The notes below the pieces were generated by a model. It saw nothing but the letters and a program-made list of their open reading frames with translations. It was not told the origin of the DNA and did not search any database. A DNA stretch of 64,000 bases, from NCBI RefSeq assembly GCF_900156155.1, contig NZ_FTMD01000004.1:1-64000 (forward strand). The letters run 5' to 3'. Origin of the DNA: Aromatoleum tolulyticum. GTDB lineage: Bacteria; Pseudomonadota; Gammaproteobacteria; Burkholderiales; Rhodocyclaceae. A program made the position numbers and the translations under genes. Shown in pieces: positions 1 to 8,708 of this stretch (positions within the stretch are counted from its first letter, which is position 1; the number at the start of each line of letters is the position of its first letter).

Positions 1-34
1 CCGCCAAGTCCGCCGCAGCGCTGAAGAGGCGCGA

Positions 35-62
35 ATTATATAGACCTCAAACAGGCCGTCAA
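35..62 (-). promoter_or_regulatory. Strong sigma70 promoter, probable rRNA operon P1, reading off the left edge
   Basis: On the minus strand a TTGACG -35 box (57-62) and a perfect TATAAT -10 box (35-40) are separated by 16 bases, the spacing typical of rRNA P1 promoters. A GC-rich discriminator (GCGCCTC) follows the -10 box and an A-rich stretch lies upstream of -35. Transcription would start near base 28 and leave the window. The rRNA assignment is inferred from promoter quality only; the transcribed gene is not visible. The remainder of bases 1-163 holds no gene I can support. Confidence 0.65.
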
Positions 63-163
63 GCGCTTTTTGCGGTCATCCGGAATTAAGTTCTTTCCGG
101 GCACGCAACGAACCCCGAGGTCCGAGCGGTCTGCAACTCGCCCCATGCGAAACGAGGCGACAC

Positions 164-3154
164 TCACCAAGGCGTCGGCGTTTGAGCAGGCAGTTCATTG
201 TCCGCCTGGTACCTCAGGGCGAGTATTCTGAATTCGTCCGCCGGCAGAGGCTCGCTGACGAGGTAGCCCTGGATGTAATCGCAATGACGCGCGCGGAGGA
301 ACTCGCGCTGCGAATCCGTCTCGACCCCTTCCGCCGTAACCTTGAGCCCAAGACTGTGCGCCATGTTGATGATTGCCTCGACCAGCAGGGCGTCGCTTTT
401 GTCGTCAACGCAGTCGCTGACGAAGCTCCGGTCGATTTTGACGTGATCGACGGGAAAACGCTTCAGGTATGAGAGCGATGAATAACCAGTTCCGAAATCG
501 TCGAGCGAGTAATTGACGCCGAGCTTGCCGATTTCGCGCATGAGGGTTTCTGTGGCATCGCTGCTCTGCATGAGCACGGACTCGGTAATCTCCAGGACAA
601 GTTTGATCCTGTCGAATCCGGGTTTCCGGCTGGCCTGCGCAATCAGTTCGAGCAGACCCTGTTCCCGGAACTGGACGCCCGAGACATTGACCGCGATCCG
701 CAGCGGCGGCAATCCCTGCACCAGCCATTCGTTCGCCTGACGCAAGGCTTCGTTCAGCACCCATGCGCCGATCGGAAGAATCAGCCCGGTATCTTCGGCG
801 ATGGCGATGAATTCATCGGGGGCGACGAGCCCGCGCATGGGATGCTGCCAGCGCACGAGGGCCTCCGCTCCGTTCACGCTGCCGCTTCGCGCATCGATGA
901 TGGGCTGGTAATAGAGCACGAACTGCCGGCGCTCGACGGCAACGCGCAGCTCGGCTTCGATCTGCACTCGCAGGCGGGCGACCTCCTGCATGTCCTGCGA
1001 ATAGAACTGGCAGCGGTTCTTCCCCAATTGCTTGGACTGGTACATCGCGATGTCGGCGTTGCGCAGCAGGGTCTGCACGTTGTCGCCGTCGTCAGGAAAC
1101 ACCGTGATTCCCAGGCTGCCCGAGACGTATCGGTTCGCTCCGGCCAGCAGGAAGGGCTCGCGAATGACCCGCAACACCTTGTCACCGACAATCTGGAGGT
1201 CATCGGCATCGTCGAGGTCATCGACGACGAGCGTGAATTCATCCCCCCCAAGCCGTGCCACCGTATCCTGATTACGGACGCAGTCCTTGAGCCGGGCGGC
1301 AACCTCGATGAGCATCTCGTCGCCGATGTCGTGCCCCAGGGTGTCGTTGATCCACTTGAACCCGTCGAGATCCAGGAACACCAGGCCCGCTTTCTTGCCC
1401 GTACGGCGACTGTGCGCCAACGCGCGCTCGAGTCGGTCGTTGAGCAGGTTGCGGTTGGCAAGACCTGTGAGGGCATCGAAATTCGCCTGCCGCCAGATAA
1501 CCTCCTCGCGCTGCTTGCGCCGCGTCATGTCGCTGAAAATCGACACATACTTGATGAGTCGTCCCGATTCGTCGCGCACAGCCGAGATGGTCAGCCACTG
1601 TGGATAGACGTCACCAGCCCTCCGCCGATTCCAGACCTCGCCCTCCCAGCGGCCGGTCGTCTCGAGGGCTGCCCACATGTTCTTGTAGAAGACGGCGTCG
1701 TGGCGCCCGGACTTGAACATCGCCGGCGTCTGCCCGATGACCTCGTCCGCCGAGTAGCCAGTAATGGAACAGAAGGCCGGATTCACGGAGGTAATGACGC
1801 CCGTGGCGTCCGCGGTCATGATCCCTTGGCTGGATGCGTCGAAGACCACCATCGCCTCGCGCATCCTTTCCTCGGCCAGCTTGCGTTCGGAGACATCCCG
1901 CACGAGAGCAATGAAACCGGCCGGCGCTCCGTCACTGCGCGAGAGCTGACTCATCGACGCGCTGAACTGCCGGCGCCCGCCCGGGAGGTCCAGTGCATAT
2001 TCGAATTCATGTCGCTGCCCATCCTTCCGGATTGCCGCAAGGGCCTCGCCAACCGCGCGCGCGACCGGTTTCGGAAAGACATCGCCGTAAGTCCGCCCCG
2101 GCAACTCGTGCGGGACCATTGGAAGAAGTGCAGGATCAGGCGAATAGACTTCGACGATACGCCCCGGTTCATCGAGCACGAACAGCTGGTCGGGTAGCGA
2201 GCCGATCAGCGCGCCGAGCTTGGATTCACGTGCCGCCAGCGCGGATGTGCGCTCATCGACCAGCGTCTGCAGCCGGTAACGGTGAAGCCTCAGCTCCCCC
2301 ATCTGCTTCGCCAGCCAGCCGAGGAGCACGCTGAAAATGAATCCGAGGAGCAGCTTGAGCGAGAGCGCCGATTTGTGCATCCAGCCGTCGATCGGCTCGA
2401 CGCTGAGCATCCACGTACCGTTCGGCATCATGACCGCACGATCCACCGGATCGATGAGCGGTTCCTCCGAGGATGCCGCGATGACCTGCTTCAGACCGGT
2501 ATCGGGGTGCACGCGCCAAAGCTGGTAGCGCAGTCCGCGCTTCACGAGCTGGGGCAGCTGGGCCTTGCTCAGGACCTGCGGAAAACGGATCAGTACCGTG
2601 GCAAAGCCCCAGAACCTCGGCCGGCCGTTTTCGTCGTCGAGGAACACGGGCAGACGTCCGACCGCTCCGATGCCGCCCTGCATCAACTCGAACGGGCCGG
2701 CCAGGGTGAGTTCGCCCGTATCCCGGGCGCGAAACGCTTCCTTGTTCCGGGCGGGATCTGCGAGTAGATCGTGTCCTATCGCACGGGCATTCTCAGCGAG
2801 CGGAACGATATGCCGAATGACTCCGCCGGGAGCGAGCTGAAGGGAGTCGGCGCCAGGGTAGTAGCGCAGCATCTCGGTCGCCACGGCATCGAAATCGGGG
2901 ACCATCCCCTTCCCCTGCCGTACAAGCGCGGCGAGGGCATAGGTTGCAGTGAGACCGTGGCGAACCGCGCTCTCGATCTCGTGCGCCTTGTCGCCACTCT
3001 GGTCGGCGACTTCCGCACGCCGGATGCGCAGGCTCTCGCGTTCGGACTGCGCCACGAACAGTGCCGCAGCCCCGAGCGCGATCACGAAAACGATAGCGCC
3101 CAGGGATCCGGGGCGCAACGTGGCACCCAAACCGAACAATGACCGGAACTTCAT
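164..3154 (-). CDS. Membrane sensor with CHASE, two PAS, GGDEF and EAL domains
   Basis: A 996-residue cyclic-di-GMP enzyme of the inner membrane. Two hydrophobic segments (about 17-37 and 264-284) bracket a periplasmic CHASE-type sensor. PAS domains lie near 315-420 and 430-545. The GGDEF domain spans about 555-715 with an intact GGDEF at 636-640 and an RNQD inhibitory site five residues ahead of it. The EAL domain spans about 725-985 with EALVRW near 764. Both catalytic motifs are present, so either synthesis or hydrolysis of c-di-GMP is possible and the net direction cannot be told. The gene stands alone between an rRNA-type promoter and tyrS. A PilZ c-di-GMP receptor is encoded at 18975. 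Confidence 0.95.
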   Translation of the reverse strand: MKFRSLFGLGATLRPGSLGAIVFVIALGAAALFVAQSERESLRIRRAEVADQSGDKAHEIESAVRHGLTATYALAALVRQGKGMVPDFDAVATEMLRYYPGADSLQLAPGGVIRHIVPLAENARAIGHDLLADPARNKEAFRARDTGELTLAGPFELMQGGIGAVGRLPVFLDDENGRPRFWGFATVLIRFPQVLSKAQLPQLVKRGLRYQLWRVHPDTGLKQVIAASSEEPLIDPVDRAVMMPNGTWMLSVEPIDGWMHKSALSLKLLLGFIFSVLLGWLAKQMGELRLHRYRLQTLVDERTSALAARESKLGALIGSLPDQLFVLDEPGRIVEVYSPDPALLPMVPHELPGRTYGDVFPKPVARAVGEALAAIRKDGQRHEFEYALDLPGGRRQFSASMSQLSRSDGAPAGFIALVRDVSERKLAEERMREAMVVFDASSQGIMTADATGVITSVNPAFCSITGYSADEVIGQTPAMFKSGRHDAVFYKNMWAALETTGRWEGEVWNRRRAGDVYPQWLTISAVRDESGRLIKYVSIFSDMTRRKQREEVIWRQANFDALTGLANRNLLNDRLERALAHSRRTGKKAGLVFLDLDGFKWINDTLGHDIGDEMLIEVAARLKDCVRNQDTVARLGGDEFTLVVDDLDDADDLQIVGDKVLRVIREPFLLAGANRYVSGSLGITVFPDDGDNVQTLLRNADIAMYQSKQLGKNRCQFYSQDMQEVARLRVQIEAELRVAVERRQFVLYYQPIIDARSGSVNGAEALVRWQHPMRGLVAPDEFIAIAEDTGLILPIGAWVLNEALRQANEWLVQGLPPLRIAVNVSGVQFREQGLLELIAQASRKPGFDRIKLVLEITESVLMQSSDATETLMREIGKLGVNYSLDDFGTGYSSLSYLKRFPVDHVKIDRSFVSDCVDDKSDALLVEAIINMAHSLGLKVTAEGVETDSQREFLRARHCDYIQGYLVSEPLPADEFRILALRYQADNELPAQTPTPW

Positions 3155-3343
3155 GGTCGCGAAACCCTGCCTTCAAGATCGGGCGCAATGAGGGTGCGCC
3201 GGAAGCCGGTGGCGCACGGGTGACGATCCGGGCCGGAATCCTTCGCCGCCGCCAGCCCGAAGCGCACTTACACTATATTACACATGGCTTTTGCGCAGGT
3301 ATGGACCAACGGACGTCACACGTCGGCGAAAAGCCGCCAACCG

Positions 3344-4543
3344 TCATCCCAGGTGTACGGTGGCGAACTTGCGCTTGCCGACCTGCAACACGACGGTCTT
3401 GCCCGCCTGCAGCAGGAGCCCCTTGTCCTCGACGCGATCCCCGTCGAGGCGCACGGCACCCTGCTCGATCATGCGCATCGCCTCCGATGTCGTCCCGGTC
3501 AGGCCGGCCTGCCTGATCACCTGGAACACGGGCATCCCCTCGGCGCCGACGGCGACATTCACTTCGGGCATATCCTCGGGAAGCACGCCGCGCTGGAAGC
3601 GCGCTTCGAATTCCGCGCGGGCGTCCTCGGCCGCCACTGCGCCGTGGAAACGGGCAACCAACTCCATCGCCAACATGACCTTGATGTCGCGCGGATTGCG
3701 CCCCGTCTCGGCGTCACGGCGCAGACCGGCGATCTCGCTGATCGAGCGGAAGGACAACAGCTCGTAGTAGCGCCACATGAGGTCGTCCGAAATCGACATC
3801 AGCTTGCCGAAGATCTCGCGCGGCCCTTCGGCGATACCGATGTAGTTGCCAAGCGACTTGGACATCTTGTTCACGCCGTCCAGCCCTTCGAGGAGCGGCA
3901 TCATCAGGACGCACTGGGGCGCCTGCCCCTCGTGTTTCTGCAGTTCGCGCCCCATCAAAAGGTTGAACTTCTGGTCCGTGCCGCCGAGCTCGATATCCGC
4001 GCGCATTGCTACGGAGTCGTAGCCCTGGCACAGCGGATACAGGAATTCGTGAATGGAGATCGGCTGGTTGGCGGTGTAGCGCTTGGCGAAGTCGTCACGC
4101 TCGAGCATGCGCGCGACGGTGCTGCGCGAAGCGAGGCGGATCATCCCGGCCGCACCGAGGGATTCCATCCATGCCGAGTTGAAGCAGATCTCGGTCTTTT
4201 CCGGATCGAGGATCTTGAACACCTGATCCTGATAGGTGCGCGCATTCTCCATGATCTGCTCGCGCGACAGGGGCGGACGGGTGGCGTTCTTGCCCGACGG
4301 GTCGCCGATCATGCCGGTGAAGTCGCCGATGAGGAACATCACCTGATGACCCAGATCCTGGAAGTGACGCAGCTTGTTGATGAGGACCGTATGACCGAGG
4401 TGCAGGTCGGGCGCGGTGGGGTCGAAACCGGCCTTCACCCTGAGCGGGCGGCCGGATTTCAGCTTGTCGACCAGCTCGGCCTCTATCAGCAACTCGTCGG
4501 CACCCCGCTTGATCAGTTCGAGGGCTCCCTGTACGTCAGTCAT
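3344..4543 (-). CDS. tyrS: Tyrosyl-tRNA synthetase
   Basis: Charges tRNA-Tyr in the cytoplasm. The class I signatures are visible: HLGH at residues 48-51 (HIGH motif) and KMSKS near residue 226, followed by a C-terminal S4-like RNA-binding domain. The start at 4543 (MTDVQ, 399 residues) is preferred over an in-frame ATG 12 bases upstream, because GGAGAG sits four bases before the second ATG and overlaps the first. The gene is divergent from the M23 peptidase gene with 55 bases between the starts. Identification is secure from the full-length motif pattern. Confidence 0.97.
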   Translation of the reverse strand: MTDVQGALELIKRGADELLIEAELVDKLKSGRPLRVKAGFDPTAPDLHLGHTVLINKLRHFQDLGHQVMFLIGDFTGMIGDPSGKNATRPPLSREQIMENARTYQDQVFKILDPEKTEICFNSAWMESLGAAGMIRLASRSTVARMLERDDFAKRYTANQPISIHEFLYPLCQGYDSVAMRADIELGGTDQKFNLLMGRELQKHEGQAPQCVLMMPLLEGLDGVNKMSKSLGNYIGIAEGPREIFGKLMSISDDLMWRYYELLSFRSISEIAGLRRDAETGRNPRDIKVMLAMELVARFHGAVAAEDARAEFEARFQRGVLPEDMPEVNVAVGAEGMPVFQVIRQAGLTGTTSEAMRMIEQGAVRLDGDRVEDKGLLLQAGKTVVLQVGKRKFATVHLG

Positions 4544-4598
4544 GCAACTCTCCATTCAACGGGAAGACAAGAAACTTTGCTAAACTCGCGGAAGTTTT

Positions 4599-5936
4599 TT
4601 GTCCGAAAATCCCATGCAGGCACGAAAAGTCAGGATTCTAGCCGAACTGAACGGCGTCCTCCCCACCGGACGCAAGCGGTGGGCCGTTGGCGCGCTGGTC
4701 GGCACGTCACTGCTGGGCGTCGTTGCCGCCACAGCCGTCCCCCCCGGGGCACCTCAAACGTCCATCGTCACCGAATCGGTCGTGGAGCGTCTCGGGCCGA
4801 TTGCCCCCCCCCCCGCCGACGCCTCGGACCTGCCGTTCGTTTCCGACGAACGCGTGCGCCCCGGCGACACGATACAGGCAATCTTCCGCCGCATCGGCGC
4901 GAACGACCAGGAAGTCCTCGACTATCTGAATCAACCGGCAGGGCTGCAGGCTCAGAAACAGCTGCGAGCCGGCCGGTCGGTTCTCGCCACGGTCCAGGCG
5001 AACGGAAGAATCGTCTTGCTGAGCCTGCCGGTCGCTGGCGGCGACGAGCGCTACACCGTAGAGCGTACCGCTGCCGGCATCGAATCGCGCACGCCCAGCG
5101 CGGCAGCGCTCGACGTGAACATCGAGATGCGATCGGGGACGATTCGCCAGACGCTGTTCGGAGCAACCGACGCGGCGGGAATTCCGGACAGCGTCGCGAC
5201 CAAGCTGGCAGAAATATTCGGCACCGAAATCGACTTCAGCAGTGACTTGCGGCGCGGCGACCACTTCAGCGTCGTGTATGAGTCCCTGCATGAGCGGGGC
5301 CTCCCGGCCGGCGCCGGGCGCATCCTGGCCGCCGAGTTCGTCAACGACGGCAAGCGCCACACCGTCGTGCTGCATCGCGACGAAGACGGCGCAGACACGT
5401 ATTTCACCCCCGACGGACGAGGGCTGAACCAGGCTTTTCTGCGCTACCCCCTCGAGTTCTCACGCATTTCGTCCAATTTTGGGGGACGCATGCATCCGAT
5501 CCACAAGCGCTGGAAGGAGCACAAGGGCACGGATTTCTCGGCGCCGACGGGAACGCCGGTCAAGGCGGCGTCTAACGGGGTCGTCGAGTTTGCGGGAGGC
5601 CAGGGCGGCTACGGAAATATCGTGGTGATCCAGCACCGGGACGGCTACGAGAGCGCTTACGCACATCTCAACGGCTTCGCAAAGGGGCTGCGCAAGGGCC
5701 AGCGTGTTCGCCAGGGTGACGTGATCGGCTACGTCGGATCGACGGGCTGGTCGACAGGCGCACACCTGCACTTCGAGATCCGCGTGAGCGGAGTTGCGCG
5801 CGATCCGATGAAGATCGCGCTGCCGACAACCCAGCCGCTCGGCGGCAGCGCGCTGGCAAGCTTCCGTCGTGAGACGGCACCGATGCTCGAACGCCTTGCG
5901 CTGCTCGACCGTACAACGGTGGCACGCGCCGACTGA
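4599..5936 (+). CDS. M23 family peptidoglycan endopeptidase (MepM/OapA type)
   Basis: About 445 residues. A cytoplasmic N-terminus and one transmembrane segment (about 28-47) are followed by a LysM/OapA-like region beginning RPGDTIQAIF near residue 86 and a C-terminal lysostaphin-type zinc peptidase. The metal ligands are seen in HKGTDF (near 307) and HLHFE (near 388). The product is expected to cleave cross-links in the periplasm. The longest frame begins with TTG at 4599 behind GGAAG; an ATG at 4614 is the alternative and has no clear ribosome-binding site. In many betaproteobacteria anmK follows this gene. Here erpA follows in the opposite direction and no anmK is present. Confidence 0.93.
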   Translation: MSENPMQARKVRILAELNGVLPTGRKRWAVGALVGTSLLGVVAATAVPPGAPQTSIVTESVVERLGPIAPPPADASDLPFVSDERVRPGDTIQAIFRRIGANDQEVLDYLNQPAGLQAQKQLRAGRSVLATVQANGRIVLLSLPVAGGDERYTVERTAAGIESRTPSAAALDVNIEMRSGTIRQTLFGATDAAGIPDSVATKLAEIFGTEIDFSSDLRRGDHFSVVYESLHERGLPAGAGRILAAEFVNDGKRHTVVLHRDEDGADTYFTPDGRGLNQAFLRYPLEFSRISSNFGGRMHPIHKRWKEHKGTDFSAPTGTPVKAASNGVVEFAGGQGGYGNIVVIQHRDGYESAYAHLNGFAKGLRKGQRVRQGDVIGYVGSTGWSTGAHLHFEIRVSGVARDPMKIALPTTQPLGGSALASFRRETAPMLERLALLDRTTVARAD

Positions 5937-5963
5937 CCTGCGACGCGGAAGGTACCTGAAAAG

Positions 5964-5991
5964 AAAACGGGAGGCTGCGGCCTCCCGTTTT
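5964..5991. terminator. Bidirectional intrinsic terminator between the M23 peptidase gene and erpA
   Basis: ACGGGAGGC and GCCTCCCGT form a nine-base-pair stem around a TGCG loop, with AAAA before and TTTT after. It can therefore end both convergent transcripts. Confidence 0.9.
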
Positions 5992-6012
5992 GCTTGATGC
6001 GCAGCGCCCGCG

Positions 6013-6363
6013 TCAGGCGGAGAACGAAGACCCGCAGCCGCAGGTGCTCGTCGCGTTCGGATTGCGGATGACGAACTGCGATCCTTCGAGTCCTTCCGTG
6101 TAGTCGATCTCGGCGCCGACCAGATACTGGTAGCTCATCGAGTCGATCAGCAGGGTCACGCCGTTCTTCTCGAATGCAGTGTCGTCCTCGTTCACTTCCT
6201 CGTCGAAAGTGAAGCCGTACTGGAAGCCCGAGCATCCACCACCGCTGACGAAAACGCGCAGCTTGAGTTCGGGATTGCCCTCTTCCTCGATCAGTTCCTT
6301 GACCTTGCCGGCTGCGCTGTCGGTGAAGACAAGCAGTTCGGGCGTTTCGACTGCAGTGTTCAT
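6013..6363 (-). CDS. erpA: Iron-sulfur cluster insertion protein ErpA
   Basis: A 116-residue A-type Fe-S carrier that delivers clusters to apoproteins, notably in isoprenoid synthesis and respiratory enzymes. The three conserved cysteines are present: [10 protein letters not shown] in the middle and CGCGSSF at the C-terminus. The start at 6363 (MNTAVETPE) is chosen because AGGAGATAAC stands directly before that ATG; a longer frame exists but has no ribosome-binding site. Convergent with the M23 gene across a shared terminator, and downstream of argC on the same strand with a 91-base gap. Confidence 0.96.
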   Translation of the reverse strand: MNTAVETPELLVFTDSAAGKVKELIEEEGNPELKLRVFVSGGGCSGFQYGFTFDEEVNEDDTAFEKNGVTLLIDSMSYQYLVGAEIDYTEGLEGSQFVIRNPNATSTCGCGSSFSA

Positions 6364-6454
6364 GTTATCTCCTGAAGGGGTGTGCACTTTCAAATAATGC
6401 GTCACCCGACACGTTTCGTCAAAATGAGAGTAGCTATCGCCACGATTGGTTCCA

Positions 6455-7483
6455 TCAGGGACTGACGGGCACGATGTCGAGCCCGAGGGCTTCGTCCAGA
6501 CCGAACATGATGTTCATGTTCTGCACCGCCTGCCCGGCCGCCCCCTTGACGAGGTTGTCGATGACCGACAGGACGACCACCACATCGCCGCCCTGGGGAC
6601 GATGAACGGCGATTCGGCACATGTTGCTCGCACGGACCGAGCGGGTTTCCGGGTGACTGCCCGCCGGCATAACGTCAACGAAAGGCTCGGCGCGATAGCG
6701 CGATTCGAAAAGGTCTTGCACGTCCACATCCTGCGTGAGCCGGACATACAGCGTCGCGTGGATACCGCGGATCATCGGCGTGAGATGCGGCACGAAGGTC
6801 AGGCCGACCGCCTTGCCGGCCATGCCGACCAGCCCCTGGCGAATTTCCGGCAGATGGCGATGCCCCGGGACGCCGTACGCCTTGAAACTGTCGGCGGACT
6901 CGGCGAACAGCGTATGCACCTCGGCCTTGCGCCCGGCACCCGAGACGCCCGACTTGGCATCGGCAATCAGATGCGAGAGGTCCGCCACACCGGCCTCGAT
7001 CAGCGGCAGGAAGCCCAGTTGCACGGCCGTGGGGTAGCAGCCGGGATTGGCCAGCACGCGGGCCGAACGGATCTGTTCGCGGTTGCGCTCGGGCAGCCCG
7101 TACACGGCTTCGGCGACGAGCTCGGGGGCAGCGTGCGTCATGCCGTACCACTTCTGCCACTCGGCGACGTCGCGGATACGGAAGTCGGCAGCGAGATCGA
7201 TGACGCGTACGCCCTTGTCGACGAGTTCACGCGCCTGCTGCATCGCGATGCCGTTGGGCGTGGCAAAGAAGACGACGTCGCAGCGGTCCAGTTCGGCATC
7301 GGCGGGCGCGACGAAGCGCAGATCGACGCGGCCGCGCAGGCTCGGGAACATCTCGGACACGGCCATGCCCGCGTCGCCACGCGAAGTGATCGCGTGCAAT
7401 TGAACGTCGGGATGACGTGCAAGCAACCTGAGCAGTTCGACACCCGTATAACCCGTACCGCCGACAACACCAACCTTGATCAT
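6455..7483 (-). CDS. argC: N-acetyl-gamma-glutamyl-phosphate reductase
   Basis: Third step of arginine biosynthesis: NADPH reduction of N-acetylglutamyl phosphate to the semialdehyde. A 342-residue protein with the N-terminal dinucleotide motif GGTGYTG and the active-site cysteine in NPGCYPTA near residue 148. The start at 7483 (MIKVGVVGG) is supported by AGGAGAAAGC before the ATG, seven codons inside the longest frame. It lies downstream of rpsI but is separated from it by a strong terminator, so it is probably transcribed on its own. Confidence 0.96.
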   Translation of the reverse strand: MIKVGVVGGTGYTGVELLRLLARHPDVQLHAITSRGDAGMAVSEMFPSLRGRVDLRFVAPADAELDRCDVVFFATPNGIAMQQARELVDKGVRVIDLAADFRIRDVAEWQKWYGMTHAAPELVAEAVYGLPERNREQIRSARVLANPGCYPTAVQLGFLPLIEAGVADLSHLIADAKSGVSGAGRKAEVHTLFAESADSFKAYGVPGHRHLPEIRQGLVGMAGKAVGLTFVPHLTPMIRGIHATLYVRLTQDVDVQDLFESRYRAEPFVDVMPAGSHPETRSVRASNMCRIAVHRPQGGDVVVVLSVIDNLVKGAAGQAVQNMNIMFGLDEALGLDIVPVSP

Positions 7484-7558
7484 GCTTTCTCCTTGGCGGG
7501 GCAATCCCCGATGCAGCTTTTGATTATCTCACCCATCGCCCGCCGGTTTTGCGGGCCG

Positions 7559-7586
7559 AAAAGCAAAAAGCCGCCCAGCGGGCGGC
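7559..7586 (-). terminator. Intrinsic terminator of the rplM-rpsI operon
   Basis: Read on the minus strand, GCCGCCC and GGGCGGC form a seven-base-pair stem with a three-base loop, followed by TTTTTGCTTTT. It sits 32 bases past the rpsI stop codon. Confidence 0.9.
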
Positions 7587-7617
7587 TTCTTGTTCCAGCG
7601 GATACCGGGAAAAGGTA

Positions 7618-8010
7618 TCAGCGCTTGGAGAACTGCTTGCGGCGACGGGCCTTGCGGAAACCGACCTTCTTCCGTTCGACTTCGCGAGCGTCGCGGGTCA
7701 CGAAACCGGCCTTGCGCAGCACTGGCTTCAGTTCGGCATCGTATTCGATCAGCGCACGGGTGATGCCGTGACGAACGGCACCCGCCTGACCCGACTCGCC
7801 ACCACCGGTGACGTTCACCATGATGTCGAAGCGGTTTTCGTTCTCGGTCAGCGTGAGGGGCTGGCGCACGATCATGCGACCCGTTTCACGCGAGAAGAAC
7901 TCGTCCAGGGGCTTGCCGTTGACGACGATATTGCCGGAACCCGGCTTGATGAAAACACGGGCAACCGCGGTCTTGCGGCGGCCAGTGCCGTAGTTGTAAG
8001 TCACAGCCAT
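7618..8010 (-). CDS. rpsI: 30S ribosomal protein S9
   Basis: A 130-residue small-subunit protein whose extended C-terminal tail reaches the P-site tRNA. The body carries the [12 protein letters not shown] signature near the N-terminus, and the tail ends in the expected basic [12 protein letters not shown]-like run (here [11 protein letters not shown]). The start at 8010 ([10 protein letters not shown]) follows AGGAGCCGATCA, whereas the upstream extension of the frame is the intergenic spacer. It is 13 bases downstream of rplM, the universal L13-S9 pair, and ends at a strong terminator. Confidence 0.98.
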   Translation of the reverse strand: MAVTYNYGTGRRKTAVARVFIKPGSGNIVVNGKPLDEFFSRETGRMIVRQPLTLTENENRFDIMVNVTGGGESGQAGAVRHGITRALIEYDAELKPVLRKAGFVTRDAREVERKKVGFRKARRRKQFSKR

Positions 8011-8023
8011 TGATCGGCTCCTG

Positions 8024-8452
8024 TCAGATCTCGAGAACTTTGGGCTGCTGAGCGGCATGCGGATGCTCGGCACCCGCGTAGCACTTCAGCTTCTTCAGCA
8101 TGGCGTAACCCAGCGGCCCCTTCGGCAGCATGCCCTTCACCGCCTTTTCGAGCACGCGTTCCGGGAAGCGCTGCTGCAGCTTGGTGAAGTTGGTTTCGTA
8201 GATTCCGCCCGGGAAACCGGTATGGCGGTAGTACTTCTTGTCTTGCGCCTTGTTACCGGTGACACGCAGCTTCTCGACGTTGACCACGACGATGAAGTCG
8301 CCGGTATCGACGTGCGGCGTGTAAATGGGTTTGTGCTTGCCACGCAGACGGCGGGCTACCTCGGCGGCGACCCGGCCAAGCACCTTGTCCGCAGCGTCGA
8401 CAACAAACCAGTCGCGCTTGACTTCGTGCGGCTTGGCAGAAAACGTTTTCAT
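8024..8452 (-). CDS. rplM: 50S ribosomal protein L13
   Basis: A 142-residue early-assembly protein of the large subunit. The start at 8452 ([11 protein letters not shown]) is preceded by GAGGATTCGA and gives the usual family length; upstream codons in the same frame are spacer. Recognisable stretches include [14 protein letters not shown] and [10 protein letters not shown]. First gene of the rplM-rpsI operon. The 256 bases upstream, up to the tryptophanase-like gene, carry the divergent promoters, but I could not fix their boxes. Confidence 0.98.
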   Translation of the reverse strand: MKTFSAKPHEVKRDWFVVDAADKVLGRVAAEVARRLRGKHKPIYTPHVDTGDFIVVVNVEKLRVTGNKAQDKKYYRHTGFPGGIYETNFTKLQQRFPERVLEKAVKGMLPKGPLGYAMLKKLKCYAGAEHPHAAQQPKVLEI

Positions 8453-8708
8453 TCGAATCCTCGATCTTGTCCGGCCTGGGGCAGAGGCCAATAAACGGAA
8501 AGCTCGTGATGATAATAGGAAGCACACCCGAAAGTCAAATCAGGATCAGTTATCGCCGATGGGGTTGCGATCGCCCCGAGGGGCTCGAACCACGTCTGCC
8601 TCCACCGCCACAGACAAACTCGCCAACATTTGTGTCAGGTCAAAGCCGCGAGCGGTCTCGCATGAATAATAGTGCACTTTTAGCTAAAGAGACTGGAGGC
8701 TTGAGGGT

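Noticed and set aside
8555-8605. GTTCGA-containing segment before rplM that looks like a tRNA T-arm on the minus strand
   Set aside because: The flanking bases do not pair as a T-stem, and no acceptor, D-arm or anticodon arm could be drawn.
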